A stretch of 64,000 nucleotides of DNA from Haematobia irritans (GCF_050003625.1 NC_134397.1:194391063-194455062); one strand, 5' to 3'. Shown: positions 23,128 through 33,931, counted from the first letter of the stretch. Numbers and translations are program-made. Notes: generated by a model not told the origin, from the sequence alone.

Positions 23128-23577
23128 AAAGGTAAAAAAATTTTAAAAATTTATAAAATCGTATAATTTCTTCTACATTGTTGGTATTACAGAAAAAGGT
23201 GCTAAGAACTAAAAAACTTCGTGGAAGTGAGAAAGATGTGAGGGAAAACGCAATTAGCCAGAAAAATTTTTTTTTGAGTTAGTCTTTATGAAATTGTTTT
23301 TACATCCTGGAAAAGAATAAACGTTTATCACAAAAAGTATATACTTTTCTTCCAAATGTACTTCCTTTCAACGAAAAGCAAATGAGAAACGAACTTTGTT
23401 TGTCTAAAATTTCGTTTGGGAGGAAAGAATTATTTTTTTGCGTGTATGCCTTATTTTACTTATTTAGTTTCCACTATTCAACCGTCGAACGGAACGGACG
23501 TGTTTTTCAATAGCGGATAAACTCATCGTAATAGGTACCTACTACGAATTTCAAGTGTGGTGGGATATTAAGCCACC

Positions 23578-24804
23578 ATGCAGCGAAATTCCAAGTCATC
23601 CACTGGGTTGCTAACTTCAGGGCCCAGTGGACGGGTATCGACTGGAGTTATAAATCTGGGCAATGACCAAGAGTTAGGCCCAATTAGTCGACCTGTAGAC
23701 GGGTCGACAGGTGGCGACACTCTGACAAGTCGAACTTTTTCTAAGGTAACGACATCAAAAGGAGGTAATCCCTCACGAAAGAGATTCAAGGAACGCAGAA
23801 ATGCTTTGTTTATCCTAAAGAAGTTAGGATCAGTCGACCCAAGCACGCTGTCGGCTAAACAAAGCGATTCCTTAAAATGGGCTCAAGGAATTCTTGAGAC
23901 TGGAAAAAGGGAACGATCGCCGGATGAGCTGCCATCCTCCAAAAGGGATCAAAGATCGTTTGCCTCAGTTGCTAAAGATAGCCTTGTGATGGCTATCATT
24001 AATAAAGGAGCATTGGACGGTATGGTTCCAAAGCAAAAATGGGGGGAAATTGAGAATGCTCTGTCTGTCGTCTACTCACAGGTGCTGGAAAAGTTTCCCG
24101 GCCCAGATCCTCGACACCAAGAGGCTGGTTGGTATCAAGGACGATTTAAGCTAGTCGCATTTGAGGACCAGAGGTCTATAGAATGTTTTAAAGCTGCTCT
24201 GATACTAATTGGTGAAGTTTGGGAAGGAGCTGCTCTAGAGTTAGTCGAGAAGAAAGACATACCGGCTAGACCTAGAGCACATGCCTGGATACCTGCAAAC
24301 CCTTCTGACCCTGAATCCATTTTAAATAGACTGAAACGATGCAATCCAGATCTTCCAACAGCTGATTGGAAGGTTGGCCGTTTGGATGAAGTGGATGGAC
24401 CAAGACGGCATGCAGTGTTTATATTGAACACTCAGTCTTTGCCACATCTGACAAAGTCCCAGGGCCGTGTATGTTATGGCTTTCATTATATCCAAATGAA
24501 GGTGTATAAAAACGATCAGCTAAAGGATTCAGAAATGGACAAGCCTCTGTCTGAATCAGAAGTAAGCGGATCCTCTTGCGAAGTCGAGGGAGATACCAAA
24601 GTTGAAGACATGGATAGATACCGTATGCGTGAGGAGGCTTCTATTGCCTCAGAACTCACCAAAGTCGAACCTATGGTTATTGCGAGAGTCACCGATATCT
24701 CTGAAGAGGACATTCTTGATGACTCGATTGAAGCGGCTGATGTGACGGTTGTTGAAAATCTCGATGGTCCTACGGATCCTCCAGATAAATCTTCATCATT
24801 GTAA
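23578..24804 (+). CDS. LINE ORF1 protein (nucleic-acid-binding, DUF4780-like)
   Basis: 408 residues from an ATG in good context (ccaccATGc). Residues ~1-125 are Ser/Thr/Gly- and Lys-rich and look disordered. Residues ~130-310 form a folded-looking domain (GWYQGRFKLVAF, RAHAWIP, NPDLPTADWKV) resembling DUF4780, found in LOA-type ORF1 proteins of insects. The C-terminal ~90 residues are acidic. No CCHC zinc knuckles seen. By analogy it packages LINE RNA in the cytoplasm for reimport. It overlaps ORF2 by 41 nt in another frame, so ORF2 is probably made by reinitiation or frameshifting. The frame is fully open, with no lesion. Confidence 0.85.
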   Translation: MQRNSKSSTGLLTSGPSGRVSTGVINLGNDQELGPISRPVDGSTGGDTLTSRTFSKVTTSKGGNPSRKRFKERRNALFILKKLGSVDPSTLSAKQSDSLKWAQGILETGKRERSPDELPSSKRDQRSFASVAKDSLVMAIINKGALDGMVPKQKWGEIENALSVVYSQVLEKFPGPDPRHQEAGWYQGRFKLVAFEDQRSIECFKAALILIGEVWEGAALELVEKKDIPARPRAHAWIPANPSDPESILNRLKRCNPDLPTADWKVGRLDEVDGPRRHAVFILNTQSLPHLTKSQGRVCYGFHYIQMKVYKNDQLKDSEMDKPLSESEVSGSSCEVEGDTKVEDMDRYRMREEASIASELTKVEPMVIARVTDISEEDILDDSIEAADVTVVENLDGPTDPPDKSSSL

Positions 24805-27800
24805 GGCTGTATGTGCTGCCTTAAAAGTTCTCCTGATGAAAGGGGACATAGACATAGTTCTTATTCAAGAACCATATGTTTATAGAAACAAAATATGTGA
24901 ATTAAGTACTCCGGGGTTCAAACTATTGCAGTATACTGGTAATGATGTAATTCGAGCCTGTATAATTGCTAAAAACGAGCTTAACTTGTTTCTGCTTCCT
25001 TCAATGTGCAATGCAGACACTGTCGTTGCCAATTTAGAAATAGCCAAATGCAAATATTGGGTATCTTCGGTCTATATGGGACATGACAGGGAGATGCCTC
25101 CATGTGCCGTTAAGACCTTAGTTGAGGAGTCACTGAAAACAAAGACGAAACTCATAATGGGATGCGATGCGAATGCGCATCATAGTATATGGGGAAGTAG
25201 TGATACTAATGCAAGGGGAGAGTCGCTAATAGAGTTTATTTTGCGTACTAATCTGGTAGTTTGCAACAAGGGAGATGCCCCAACCTTTGTCACTAAAAAC
25301 AGGCAAGAGGTTTTGGACATCACCTTGGCCTCGCAAGAACTGAATGAAATGATATCTGAGTGGCATGTTTTAAGTGAACACAGCTTCTCAGATCATCGCT
25401 ACATCAGTTTCAAATTTGATGTTCATATCACCAAGACCATATTTTCGCCAAATGTTAGGAAAGCTGACTGGAATAGGTATAGGGAATCGTTCAATATGAT
25501 GATACCGGAAATAACAGAGACAAATATGAGAAATGTGCAAGATATCGAACACGCAGTGGAGCGGATTACTAAGGCCTTCAACATCTCACTGAAAGCTTCA
25601 TGCCCTAGAGGAAAGCCAAGGGGGAAACATCGACCACCATGGTGGTCTACGGAATTAAGTAATATGAGGAAATCCTGCAGGAAGCTCTTTAACAAGGCAA
25701 AGTCCACCAGAGCCCCTGAGGACTGGGACGCTTACAAGAGGAATCTGAGAGGATACAAGCGAGAACTGAGAAAGGCTCAGCATAACTCTTGGAATGACTA
25801 CTGCAGCAGTATTGAGAATACGTCCGAGGCTTCCAGACTACGGAAGGTTCTAGCATCCACCAACTCCGCTCCAGGTTTCATTAAAACATCGGAGGGAAAT
25901 TGGACAACGTCCAGTGAGGAGACGCTGGAGGTACTATTGGACACACATTTTCCTGGAAATCAGACTGTTGAACCATGTACTGGCGGTGCCACAGTTGCTC
26001 AGCGGTCGTTTCCTGTCGAGGAAATTGTATCGGAAACTAGAATAAGATGGGCGCTAAATAGCTTTGGACCATTCAAATCCCCCGGACCTGATGGAATTAC
26101 TCCGGCGGAGTTACAAGCTGTAACTGACAAAATTATCCCCTGGTTGTCAGTGATATATAAAGGATGTATCAACTTATCATATATCCCAGGAAAGTGGAGG
26201 GAAACAAAAGTCGTTTTCATACCTAAAGCGGGAAAAGCCTCTCACTCGAGGGCGAAGGATTTCCGACCAATCAGCTTATCCTCATTCCTACTTAAGACTC
26301 TGGAGAGGATGATAGATATTTATCTTAGAACTAGCATCGATTCAAGGTTGTTCTCGAAAGGACAGCATGCATACTCGAAGGGCAGGTCTACTGAGACCGC
26401 ACTACATGAACTAGTCAGCTTTATTGAAAGCTCACTATCTGTCAAAGAATACACAATCGTGGCGTTTCTAGACATCGAAGGGGCGTTCAATAATGTCCAT
26501 CCGAGCTCGATATTAAATGGACTGACAACTCTGAATGTTGATCCATGTATACTCAGGCTGTTAGACGAACTGCTAATGAAGAGACGTATTTCAGCCACAC
26601 TAGGACAAGCAAACATACAAAGGTATGTGAACAGAGGCACTCCCCAAGGAGGAGTTCTATAACCTCTTCTTTGGAATGCTGCTATAAATAGCCTTCTGGT
26701 TACTCTAGAAAAAGAAAGGATAAAAGTGGTGGCATACGCAGATGATGTGGCTCTGGCAGTCAGGGGAAAATTCCCATCCACAATCAGAGATATTATTCAG
26801 AGGGCCCTCCGGATGACTGAGAAATGGGCGAAAGACAATGGTCTTGGGGTAAATCCTGCAAAGACAGAATTAGTCATGTACTGCAACGATCGCAAAACTC
26901 CCACGGTTAGGCCTATTTCCTTAGGGGGTATTGAAATTCCCTTTGGTGAATGTGCAAAATACCTTGGCGTTATTTTGGACAGGAAGCTGAACTTTAAGCT
27001 TAATATTGAAGAAAGGGCGAGAAAGGCAACTGTAGCTTTGTACTCGTGCAAAAAGGCAATAGGAAAAAAGTGGGGACTGAAACCAAAAATTGTGCATTGG
27101 CTATACACGGCAGTGGTTAGACCTATAATGCTATATGGTGTTGTAGTCTGGTGGCCGGCACTTCAGAAACCGACTTGTTTAGATAAAGTTCAGCGTATGG
27201 CGTGTTTGTGTATTTCAGGCGCATTCAGCAAGACAGGAACAAATTCCCTTAATGTCGTGCTGCATCTATTGCCTTTAGACATTTTGGCCAAACAGTCAGC
27301 TGCAACAACGGCTGTGCGGTTGCGCGAACTATCGCTGTGGTCGGAAAAAGGTTACGGTCACAGTTCTGTCCTCAAAATAATGCCAGATGTGCCTAACGTA
27401 GTGGATTACACTTTGGCGAGTCCACTTTTCGACAAAAAGTTTGAGACTCTAATCCCCAACAGTGAGGCGTGGTGCACACAGACCCCGGGGAATAAAGAAT
27501 ATATAGATTTCTACACTGATGGCTCCAAATTGGATGGACAAGTGGGGTTCGGAGTATATTCTAATGATCTGGAACTTCGAATAGCGAAAAGATTACCTAA
27601 TCACTGTAGTGTTTTTCAGGCTGAAATATTAGCAATAAGAGAGGTGGCGAATTGGCTGAGAAGTAATGTTCCAAAAAATGTGGGCATTAATATATACTCA
27701 GACAGTCAACCTGCAATAAAATCCTTGGACTCTGTGTTCCTCAACTCGAAAACGGCCATCGACTGCCGCAAATCTCTCAATGAGATGGCTGAGCAGTACA

Positions 27801-28354
27801 ATATTCACCTAATATGGGTGCCTGGCCATAGGAACATACCGGGGAACTGCGAAGCGGATGAGTTGGCAAGGCTAGGGACTACCTTACATATTCCAGGGGA
27901 ACTAGAATTTGTTGGTATGCCCCTAGCTACCTGCAAGCTCATGCTGCGTGAGAAGGCTGTTATGATGGCAAATGTTCGATGGGAGAATTGCAAGGGTTGT
28001 AACGACACCAAGCAAATATGGCCCCATTTCAACTTAAACCGCACACTAGATATGCTAATGTTCTCGAGACGTCAGATATCACTCCTGATGTCTGCTATAA
28101 CGGGTCGCTGCCTGATAGGCGATTTTGCAAAAACTATTGGCGCGAAGTATAATGACTATTGTATGAGCTGTCATGATGCGGAGGAAAAAGAATCAATTAA
28201 ACACCTCTTGTGTGAGTGTCCTGCATTTTGTGTAAAGCGCAAGCAACTTTTAGGAGCATATAGCTTCAGATTACTGGCGGATCTGGAAAACGTTAACTTA
28301 AGCAGTCTGCTACTGTTTTTGGAACAATCTGGTTGGTTCAACAAAGAAAAATAA
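24764..28354 (+). pseudogene. LINE ORF2 polyprotein with one premature stop
   Basis: 1196 codons, one frame, interrupted only by TAA at 26660-26662. Start ATG 24764 (MVLRILQINLHHC). The APE endonuclease is intact: QINLHH, IQEPY, GCDANAHHSIWGS, VLDIT, SDHR. The RT has RPISLSSF, AFLDIEGAFNNV (motif A), GTPQGGVL and YADDVAL (motif C). RNase H has TDGSKL, QAEILAI, YSDSQPA and ADELARLG, so all four acidic positions are present. A C-terminal CMSCHDAEEKESIKHLLC resembles a zinc-binding motif. The stop lies just after GTPQGGVL, where this family normally has Ser, so one C-to-A change (TCA to TAA) explains it. Product: APE-type target-primed reverse transcriptase; this copy would yield a truncated, RT-defective protein. 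Confidence 0.9.
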
Positions 28355-28490
28355 TCAAGAAGGTTCAGCGGTTAAAACTAGAAGTGCCCATATGTAATAG
28401 GTACTTTTAGTTAATGTGGTATCACAATGGACTGAATAGTCTAAGTGAGCCTGAATCTTAATCGGGCTGCCACTTTAACCTAACCTAACC
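28355..28490 (+). other. LINE 3' UTR and tail shared with SINE
   Basis: 28415-28490 reads aatgtggtatcacaatggac, then gactgaatagtctaagtgag and cgggctgccac, ending cctaacctaacct. The same string ends every full SINE here, except that the LINE has extra aatctta and ttt insertions. This is the presumed recognition signal for the LINE RT. Confidence 0.85.
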
Positions 28491-28755
28491 TCCACTTTAG
28501 CGGCTAAATTCGAACTTAATACTCACCTTAATACAAAAAAAAAATGATTCGCTTTGGAACCTATACAATTTGTCAGTCACTAACAAAAGAGTCGTGTCGA
28601 GTGGTCGTAAGAAATACTTCCAACAACGATCGCAGTGCATTGAACACACATCTATGACACCGTGACAAGTGGTGAATAGTGGATTTACGCATATGTTCTC
28701 GAAATTAAGTAGCAGCTGACTGTATGGGTGTTTCGAGATGAGCCAAATCCGACAA

Positions 28756-28809
28756 AAGTTGCTCAAGCACGAAAAACTTTCCAGCAACTGTTTCGTGCTT
28801 GAGCAACTT
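28756..28809. repeat. 19-bp perfect inverted repeat
   Basis: aagttgctcaagcacgaaa (28756-28774) and its exact reverse complement (28791-28809), 16-bp loop. It lies just upstream of the mariner relic and looks like a local inverted duplication. Confidence 0.8.
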
Positions 28810-29300
28810 GCTCCGAAAAACTAGACATGTCGCAATTGTATCACTAGAAGAACACCGAACAGTTAATTCTAAGTGGTACACAATCATTTGTTTGCCAGTT
28901 GTCTTCCAAGAAATCTGGAAAACCACCGAAGATGGATCACTCTTCACCACGACAATACGAACTCTCACACATCGGTTCAAACAACTGAATTTTTTTAGCA
29001 CTTGAAACATCGATTTGATGGGTCATCTGCCATATAAACCTGACATGGCACCGTATTTATTACCGTACGTCAAAAAAATGAGAGGTCAACGTTTTTCGAC
29101 ACCTTAAGAAGCGGTTGATGCGTTCAAACTGCATATTTTGGAGATATCTAGGTTAGGTTAAAGTGGCAGCCCGATTAAGATTCAGGCTCACTTAGACTAT
29201 TCAGTCCATTGTGATATTGGAGATATCTAAATCAGAGTGGCAAAAGTTCTTGGACAATTGGTTCAAACGCATACAAATATGTATAGATATTAGTTGGGTA
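28800..29300 (+). pseudogene. mariner-type transposase relic, second copy
   Basis: Plus-strand pieces RTVNSKWYTIICLPVVFQE and then (another frame) TLHHDNTNSHTS, followed by C-terminal SEWQKFLDNW-like sequence at about 29235-29265. Same family as 10980-11540. It has frameshifts, an early stop and a 66-bp LINE tail inserted at 29151. The second catalytic Asp codon survives but the gene is dead. Confidence 0.75.
29151..29216 (-). mobile_element. dead-on-arrival LINE tail copy (66 bp) with 13-bp TSD
   Basis: ggttaggttaaagtggcagc followed by ccgattaagattcaggctca matches the LINE 3' tail variant (with aatctta and ttt), not the SINE variant. Perfect TSD ttggagatatcta at 29138-29150 and 29217-29229. 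It is an extreme 5' truncation, so it came from the LINE itself. Confidence 0.9.
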
Positions 29301-29339
29301 TATTGATATGATAAATATTTGTTTTAGTTCTCTAATCCC

Positions 29340-29528
29340 GAAATATAAAAGGCAACCTTCGTAGAGTTCATTTTGCGTATAAGGGAAATGCAGAAACTTT
29401 TGTCACTAACAACAGGCAATATGTTTGGGTCGTCATCTTGTCCTCGCAGGAACTGAAAGATAAGACATCTGAAGGACAGTTTATTTTGGAGGACTCGGAC
29501 ACTTACAAGAAGAATCTGAGAATATAAA
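29340..29528 (+). pseudogene. relic of the LINE family, endonuclease region
   Basis: gtagagttcattttgcgta, cttttgtcactaacaacaggcaata and gaggactcggacacttacaa match LINE ORF2 at 25228-25320 and 25727-25760, with an internal deletion joining distant parts. Degenerate. Confidence 0.65.
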
Positions 29529-29529
29529 A

Positions 29530-30800
29530 GAATTTTAACGAATATTGTCACTTCTATTTTTTGCCGTTAAATCCACCCAATGATTTTCTTCGGTTGATTC
29601 AAACTGACTTAAGTTTATTTTCTTTTGTTCTCTTGTTTTAATTTACCATGCACTTAATAGTAAATGAAAATTCTTGCATGGGGGTTCGTTTGAATCTATT
29701 CTTGGTTGAATCTAATTTTTGGTTTAATTCCTAACTACTGCACATTATGCTTCAGGTATTCATGTCGTTACCTCTCAAACTTTTTTGTTTGCCATAGAAC
29801 AGCCAATACGGATTTTATGATTGCATCTGCTTCCAGTTGATGGTTTTGCAATTGTATTTATGGTGCAGGAATATTAAACATTCTTTAATGCAAGTCCTTG
29901 TGAGGTGTTTACTTTCATTTTATCTTTTATGTCTTCTATGGAATAGAATTTTCCCTTGGGTTAGTGTATAATATACCATTCACTCGTTTGTATGTATGCC
30001 TGTGCTTTGTCTTTACAAATCTCTATTTCCCCAATCTATCCTCAAGCGGTGGGGTAATTTTTGCCATGCAAATACTACAAAAAAGTGCAGCTGTGCAATG
30101 CAAACTCTCCTTAAGACAGACTTAAAGAAACTGTAAACAGTGAGAGAAAAAGAGCGTAACAATGTGTGGGTTGTATACAATTTTATAATGCAACGGGAGA
30201 ACTATGTCACTGAGCATTTAACACAGAATAAAGGTGGGGGAGGTGAGAGGGAATAATCGTAAAAGCATTTACTTGTTTTGCATACTAAATAGCGTTTTCT
30301 ATTGATATGAAATTATTTAGAAATTTTATTCACTGCTTTAATAAAAAAATAATAATATTATTTTTTTCTCTCTCTCTCTCTTCTCTTTCAGGTAAGCTTT
30401 TGTAGCCATATCACGTAGTGAGTATGAAGAAAGTAGCATTGTCACAATCACCATAGCAATATACACAACATCACTTCTAACACTCCTTTACAACGACATT
30501 ATTGATAAACATACACCAACCCGAAACTTTACCTAGAATGAAAAAGAACAAAATAAATTTATTAGATTTTTCATATCAATTAAATGAATGTAATATAAAC
30601 TAAAAGAATTAAAATTGAATACGGTTGTATTAGATTAAAATAAATAATTAAGTAATAGTGGATTGAACGCTTGTCTCCAGGAGAATTTTGTATAAATAAA
30701 TTTCCATATGTGGAGGGTGCAAAAGATCAGTCTATTGAATTGATATTGAAATATTGCATCTGATATGGTATTCATATTTTAAATTTTGTCGCAGAAGCAA
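29530..30800. other. unique-looking DNA flanking a splice-like motif
   Basis: AT-rich, no ORF, no transposon signature. Contains the splice motif at 30361-30423. Likely host intron. Confidence 0.4.
30361..30423 (+). promoter_or_regulatory. candidate recursive-splicing (ratchet) site
   Basis: A ~27-nt polypyrimidine run (30361-30388) leads into CAG at 30389-30391, immediately followed by GTAAGC (30392-30397). That is a strong 3' splice site fused to a strong 5' splice site. All three frames downstream stop within nine codons (TAA, TAG, TAG), so it is not an ordinary coding exon start. A second donor-like GTGAGT lies at 30418-30423, 26 nt downstream. No flanking exon is visible, so this is inference from the motif alone. 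Confidence 0.5.
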
Positions 30801-30809
30801 CTATGGTAA

Positions 30810-33040
30810 TTTTGGTGACATTTCAAAATTTTATTTCTACAGAAAATTTTGTCAATTTTTTTTCTATAGAAAATTTTGTCAACATTTTATTTATTTATAG
30901 AAAATTTTGTAAAAACTTTATTTCTATAGAAAATTTTGTCAAAATTTTATTTCTATAGAAAATTTTTTCAAAATTTTATGTTTATTTTGTCAAAATTTTA
31001 CTTCTATAAAAAATTTTGTAAACATTTTATTTCTATAGAATATTTTGTCAAAATTTTATTTGTTTAGAAAATTTTGTGAAACTTTTATTTCTATGGGAAA
31101 TTTTGTCAAAATTTTATTTCTATAGAAAATTTTGTCAAAATTTTATTTCTATAGAAAATGTCAAAATTTTATGTCTATAGAAAATTTTGTCAAAATTTTA
31201 TTTCTATAGAAAATTTTGTCAAAATTTTATGTTTATTTTGTCAAAATTTTACTTCTATAGAAAATTTTGTAAAAATTTTATTTCTATAGAAAATTTTGTC
31301 AAAATTTTATTTCTATTGAAAATTAAATCAAAATTTTATTCCTGGAGAAAATTTTTTCACAATTTTATTTCTATAGAAAATGTTGTCAAATTTTATTTCT
31401 ATAGAATTTTTGTTTAAAATTGTATTTCTATAGACAATTTTGTCAAAAATTTTATTTCTATAGAAAATTTTGTCAAAATTTTATTTTTACAGAAAATGTT
31501 GTCAATTTTTTTTTTTTTTTTCTATAGAAAATTTTGTCAACATTTTATTTCTATAGATAATTTTGTCACAATTTTATATTTATAGAAAAATTTGTCAAAA
31601 CTTTATTTCTATAGAAAATTTTGTCAAAATTTTATTTCAACAGAAAATTTTGTCAATATTTTATTCCTAGAGAAAATTTTGTCCAAATTTTATCATTATA
31701 GAAAATTTTGTCAAAATTTTATTTCTATAGAAAATTTTGTCCACATTTTATTTGTTTAAAAAAGTTTGTGAAACTTTTATTTCTATGGGAAATTTTGTCA
31801 AAATTTTATTTCTATAGAAAATTTTGTCAAAATTTTATTTCTATAGAAAATGTTGTCAAAATTTTATGTCTATAGAAAATTTTGTCAAAATTTTATTTCT
31901 TTAGAAAATTTTGTCAAAATTTTATTTCTATAGAAAATTTTGTCAAAACCTTATTTCTATTGACAATTATGTCAAAATTTTACTCCTGGAGAAATTTTTT
32001 TTTTTCACAATTTTATTTCTATAGAAAATTTTGTAAAAATTTTATTTCTATAGAAAATTTTGTCACAATTTTATTTCTATAGAAAATTGTGTCAAAATTT
32101 TATTTCTATAGAAAATGTTGTCAAAATTTTATTTCTATGGAAAATTTTGTTAAAATTGTATTTCTATAGAAATTATTTTGTCAAAAGTGTATTTCTATAA
32201 AAAAATTTTATTTCTATAGAAAATTTTATTTCTATAGAAAATTTTGTCAAAATTTTATTTCTATTGAAATTTTGTCAAGCCTTTATTTCTATAGAAAATA
32301 TTGTCAAAATTTTATTATTATAGGAAATTTTGTCAACATTTTATGTCTATAGATAATTTTGTCAAAATTTTATTATTATAAAAAATTTTGTCAAAATTTT
32401 ATTGTTATATCAAAACCTTATTTCTATTGACAATTAAGTCAAAATTTTACTCCTGGAGAAAATTTTTTCACAATTTTATTTCTATAGAAAATTTTGTAAA
32501 AATTTTATTTCTATAGAAAATTTTGTAAAAATTTTATTTCTATAGAAAATTTTGTCACAATTTTATTTCTATAGAAAATTTTGTCAAATCTTTATTTCTA
32601 TAGAAAATTTTGTTAAAATTGTATTTCTATAGAAAATTTTGTCAAATTTTATTTCTATAGAAAATTGTGTCAAAATTTTATTTCTATAGAAAATGTTGTC
32701 AAAATTTTATTTCTATGGAAAATTTTGTCAAAATTTTATTTCTATAGAAAATTTTGTTAAAATTGTATTTCTATAGAAATTATTTTGTCAAAAGTGTATT
32801 TCTATAAAAAAAATTTTATTTCTATAGAAAATTTTATTTCTATAGAAAATTTTGTTAAAATTGTATTTCTATAGAAAATTTTTTCAAATTTTATTTCTAT
32901 AGAAAATTTTGTCAAAATTTTATTTCTATAGAAAATGTTGTCAAAATTTTATTTCTGTAGAAAATTTTGTCAAAATTTTATTTCTATAGAAAATTTTGTC
33001 AAAATTTTATTTCTATAGAATATTTTGACAAAATTTGATT
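30810..33040. repeat. 31-bp minisatellite array D
   Basis: About 70 units of the TTTCTATAGAAAATTTTGTC type. An internal higher-order duplication is visible: the ctggagaaaattttttcacaa unit recurs near 31341 and 32453 (and as a variant near 31985), and long blocks around 31080-31215 and 31765-31895 are near-identical. No clear CACGGTTGCCAC ends; the right edge abuts the A-rich tail of the jockey-like LINE. Confidence 0.92.
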
Positions 33041-33049
33041 TTTTTTTTT

Positions 33050-33931
33050 CATTTTATTTATTTATTTGCAATCTATTTTCAACAAAACAATAAGCAAATG
33101 TTATAACTATTCACATTGACTGTGCATCGAGTTCCAGCAAACTCGACAAAGTACTCCATATATCTTAACTAATTATTTTTTGCATGGTAAATCAAGAATA
33201 TGATGTCTCTTCAGCCTCTTCACCTCGTCAGTGTCATCAAGTAGCGTTATAGCAAGTATGTTGGAATGATTACTTAGACGAGCTAAGTATCGCGAACTGT
33301 AACGTTTTACTTCATCGTCCAACAATGGAATTCCAAGATCTCTGTGTAGAATATTGTTGTTCACAAACCAGGGTGCATCGGTCATTAACAAGTCAAGTTT
33401 TTGATTGAAATCGCTGCAGAATGCTGATATTTGATTTACTGGTTGTCCCCCATATTTGGATGCCATAAGTCCATATCGGTTTCAGAATTGCTTTATACAG
33501 CATTATTTTGTTTTCAATTGATAATTTTGAACGTTTTCCCAATAGCCAATACATTTTCTTGAGCTTATAATCCAACTGCTTCCTTTGGGCAACGACATGA
33601 TCTTTCCAGTTAAGCTTTTTATCAAAGTGAAGGCCCAAATATTTGACACTGTCTGCTTTGGGAATAATGCTCCCGTTTAAAAACAAATGTCTACTATCAT
33701 CCAACCTAAGAGTAAATGTGACATGAGTAGATTTTTCAGCATTCAACACAATATTGCACTTCATACACCAGTCATAGATACGGTTCAGTTCACCTTGAAC
33801 TAAAGCAGTTGCTTGGCTGGATGTTTTGCTCTTAGCCAAAATAGCAGTGTCATCCGCATAGGTTGCAATTAATATATTGTTATTGGTTGGCATATCAGCC
33901 GTATAAACTGTATAAAGAACTGGCCCCAATA
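33050..33931 (-). pseudogene. jockey-like LINE: RT motif C to 3' end
   Basis: The minus strand reads LGPVLYTVYTADMP and IATYADDTAIL (RT motif C YADD intact), then KSTHVTFT, VKYLGLHFD and WGTTSKSNISILQRFQSKT. A frameshift near 33395-33400 moves the frame to TDAPWFVNNNILHRDLGIP, the usual C-terminal segment. The A-rich tail (T-rich on plus) is at 33040-33065. The insertion of a mariner at 33932 separates it from the 5' RT piece at 35179. Jockey clade is likely from motif wording and lack of RNase H. Confidence 0.82.

Larger units (their letters stand above)
22527..23446. mobile_element. TIR element carrying two tRNA-like modules
   Basis: Ends tacacgcaaagaaaaaaaac and, reverse-complemented, tacacgcaaaaaaat. 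Its right arm (tttgtctaaaatttcg...gaggaaa, about 23399-23425) recurs in the MITE at 48520-48714. The interior has two tRNA-like sequences in opposite orientation. No protein ORF. TSD not discernible. Confidence 0.6.
23478..28490 (+). mobile_element. near-complete non-LTR retrotransposon, LOA-like
   Basis: About 5.0 kb. Short 5' UTR, ORF1 (23578-24804), overlapping ORF2 (24764-28354) with APE endonuclease, RT and RNase H, then a 136-bp 3' UTR ending in (CCTAA)n. The APE-RT-RNase H order with a DUF4780-like ORF1 points to the LOA/I group. The tail (28415-28490) is shared with the SINE. Candidate short TSD tccact at 23470 and 28491. A single in-frame stop in RT is the only obvious lesion, so the copy is young. 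Confidence 0.85.
22371..28527. mobile_element. TIR element interrupted by nested insertions
   Basis: Left terminus 22371-22400 (ggtgtgtactaagttcgagt...) and right terminus 28498-28527 are 30-bp inverted repeats with four mismatches. Flanks are TAAA (22367-22370) and TTAA (28528-28531), hinting at a TTAA-type target. Its own interior seems to be under 300 bp; the bulk is the tRNA-like element (22527-23446) and the LINE (23478-28490). Confidence 0.6.

Noticed and set aside
24135..24431. Minus-strand ORFs opposite the LINE (also 23568-23846, 25423-25707, 26320-26781)
   Set aside because: They are shadows of the plus-strand LINE ORFs, which carry recognisable domains.
31187..31417. ORFs with repeated peptide words such as FYFYRKFCQNFISIENF in the minisatellite arrays (also 52002-52226, 59796-60073, 62021-62395)
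   Set aside because: Three 31-bp units make 93 bp or 31 codons, so a stop-free frame through the repeat arises by period alone. No start context, no conserved protein, no selection visible.
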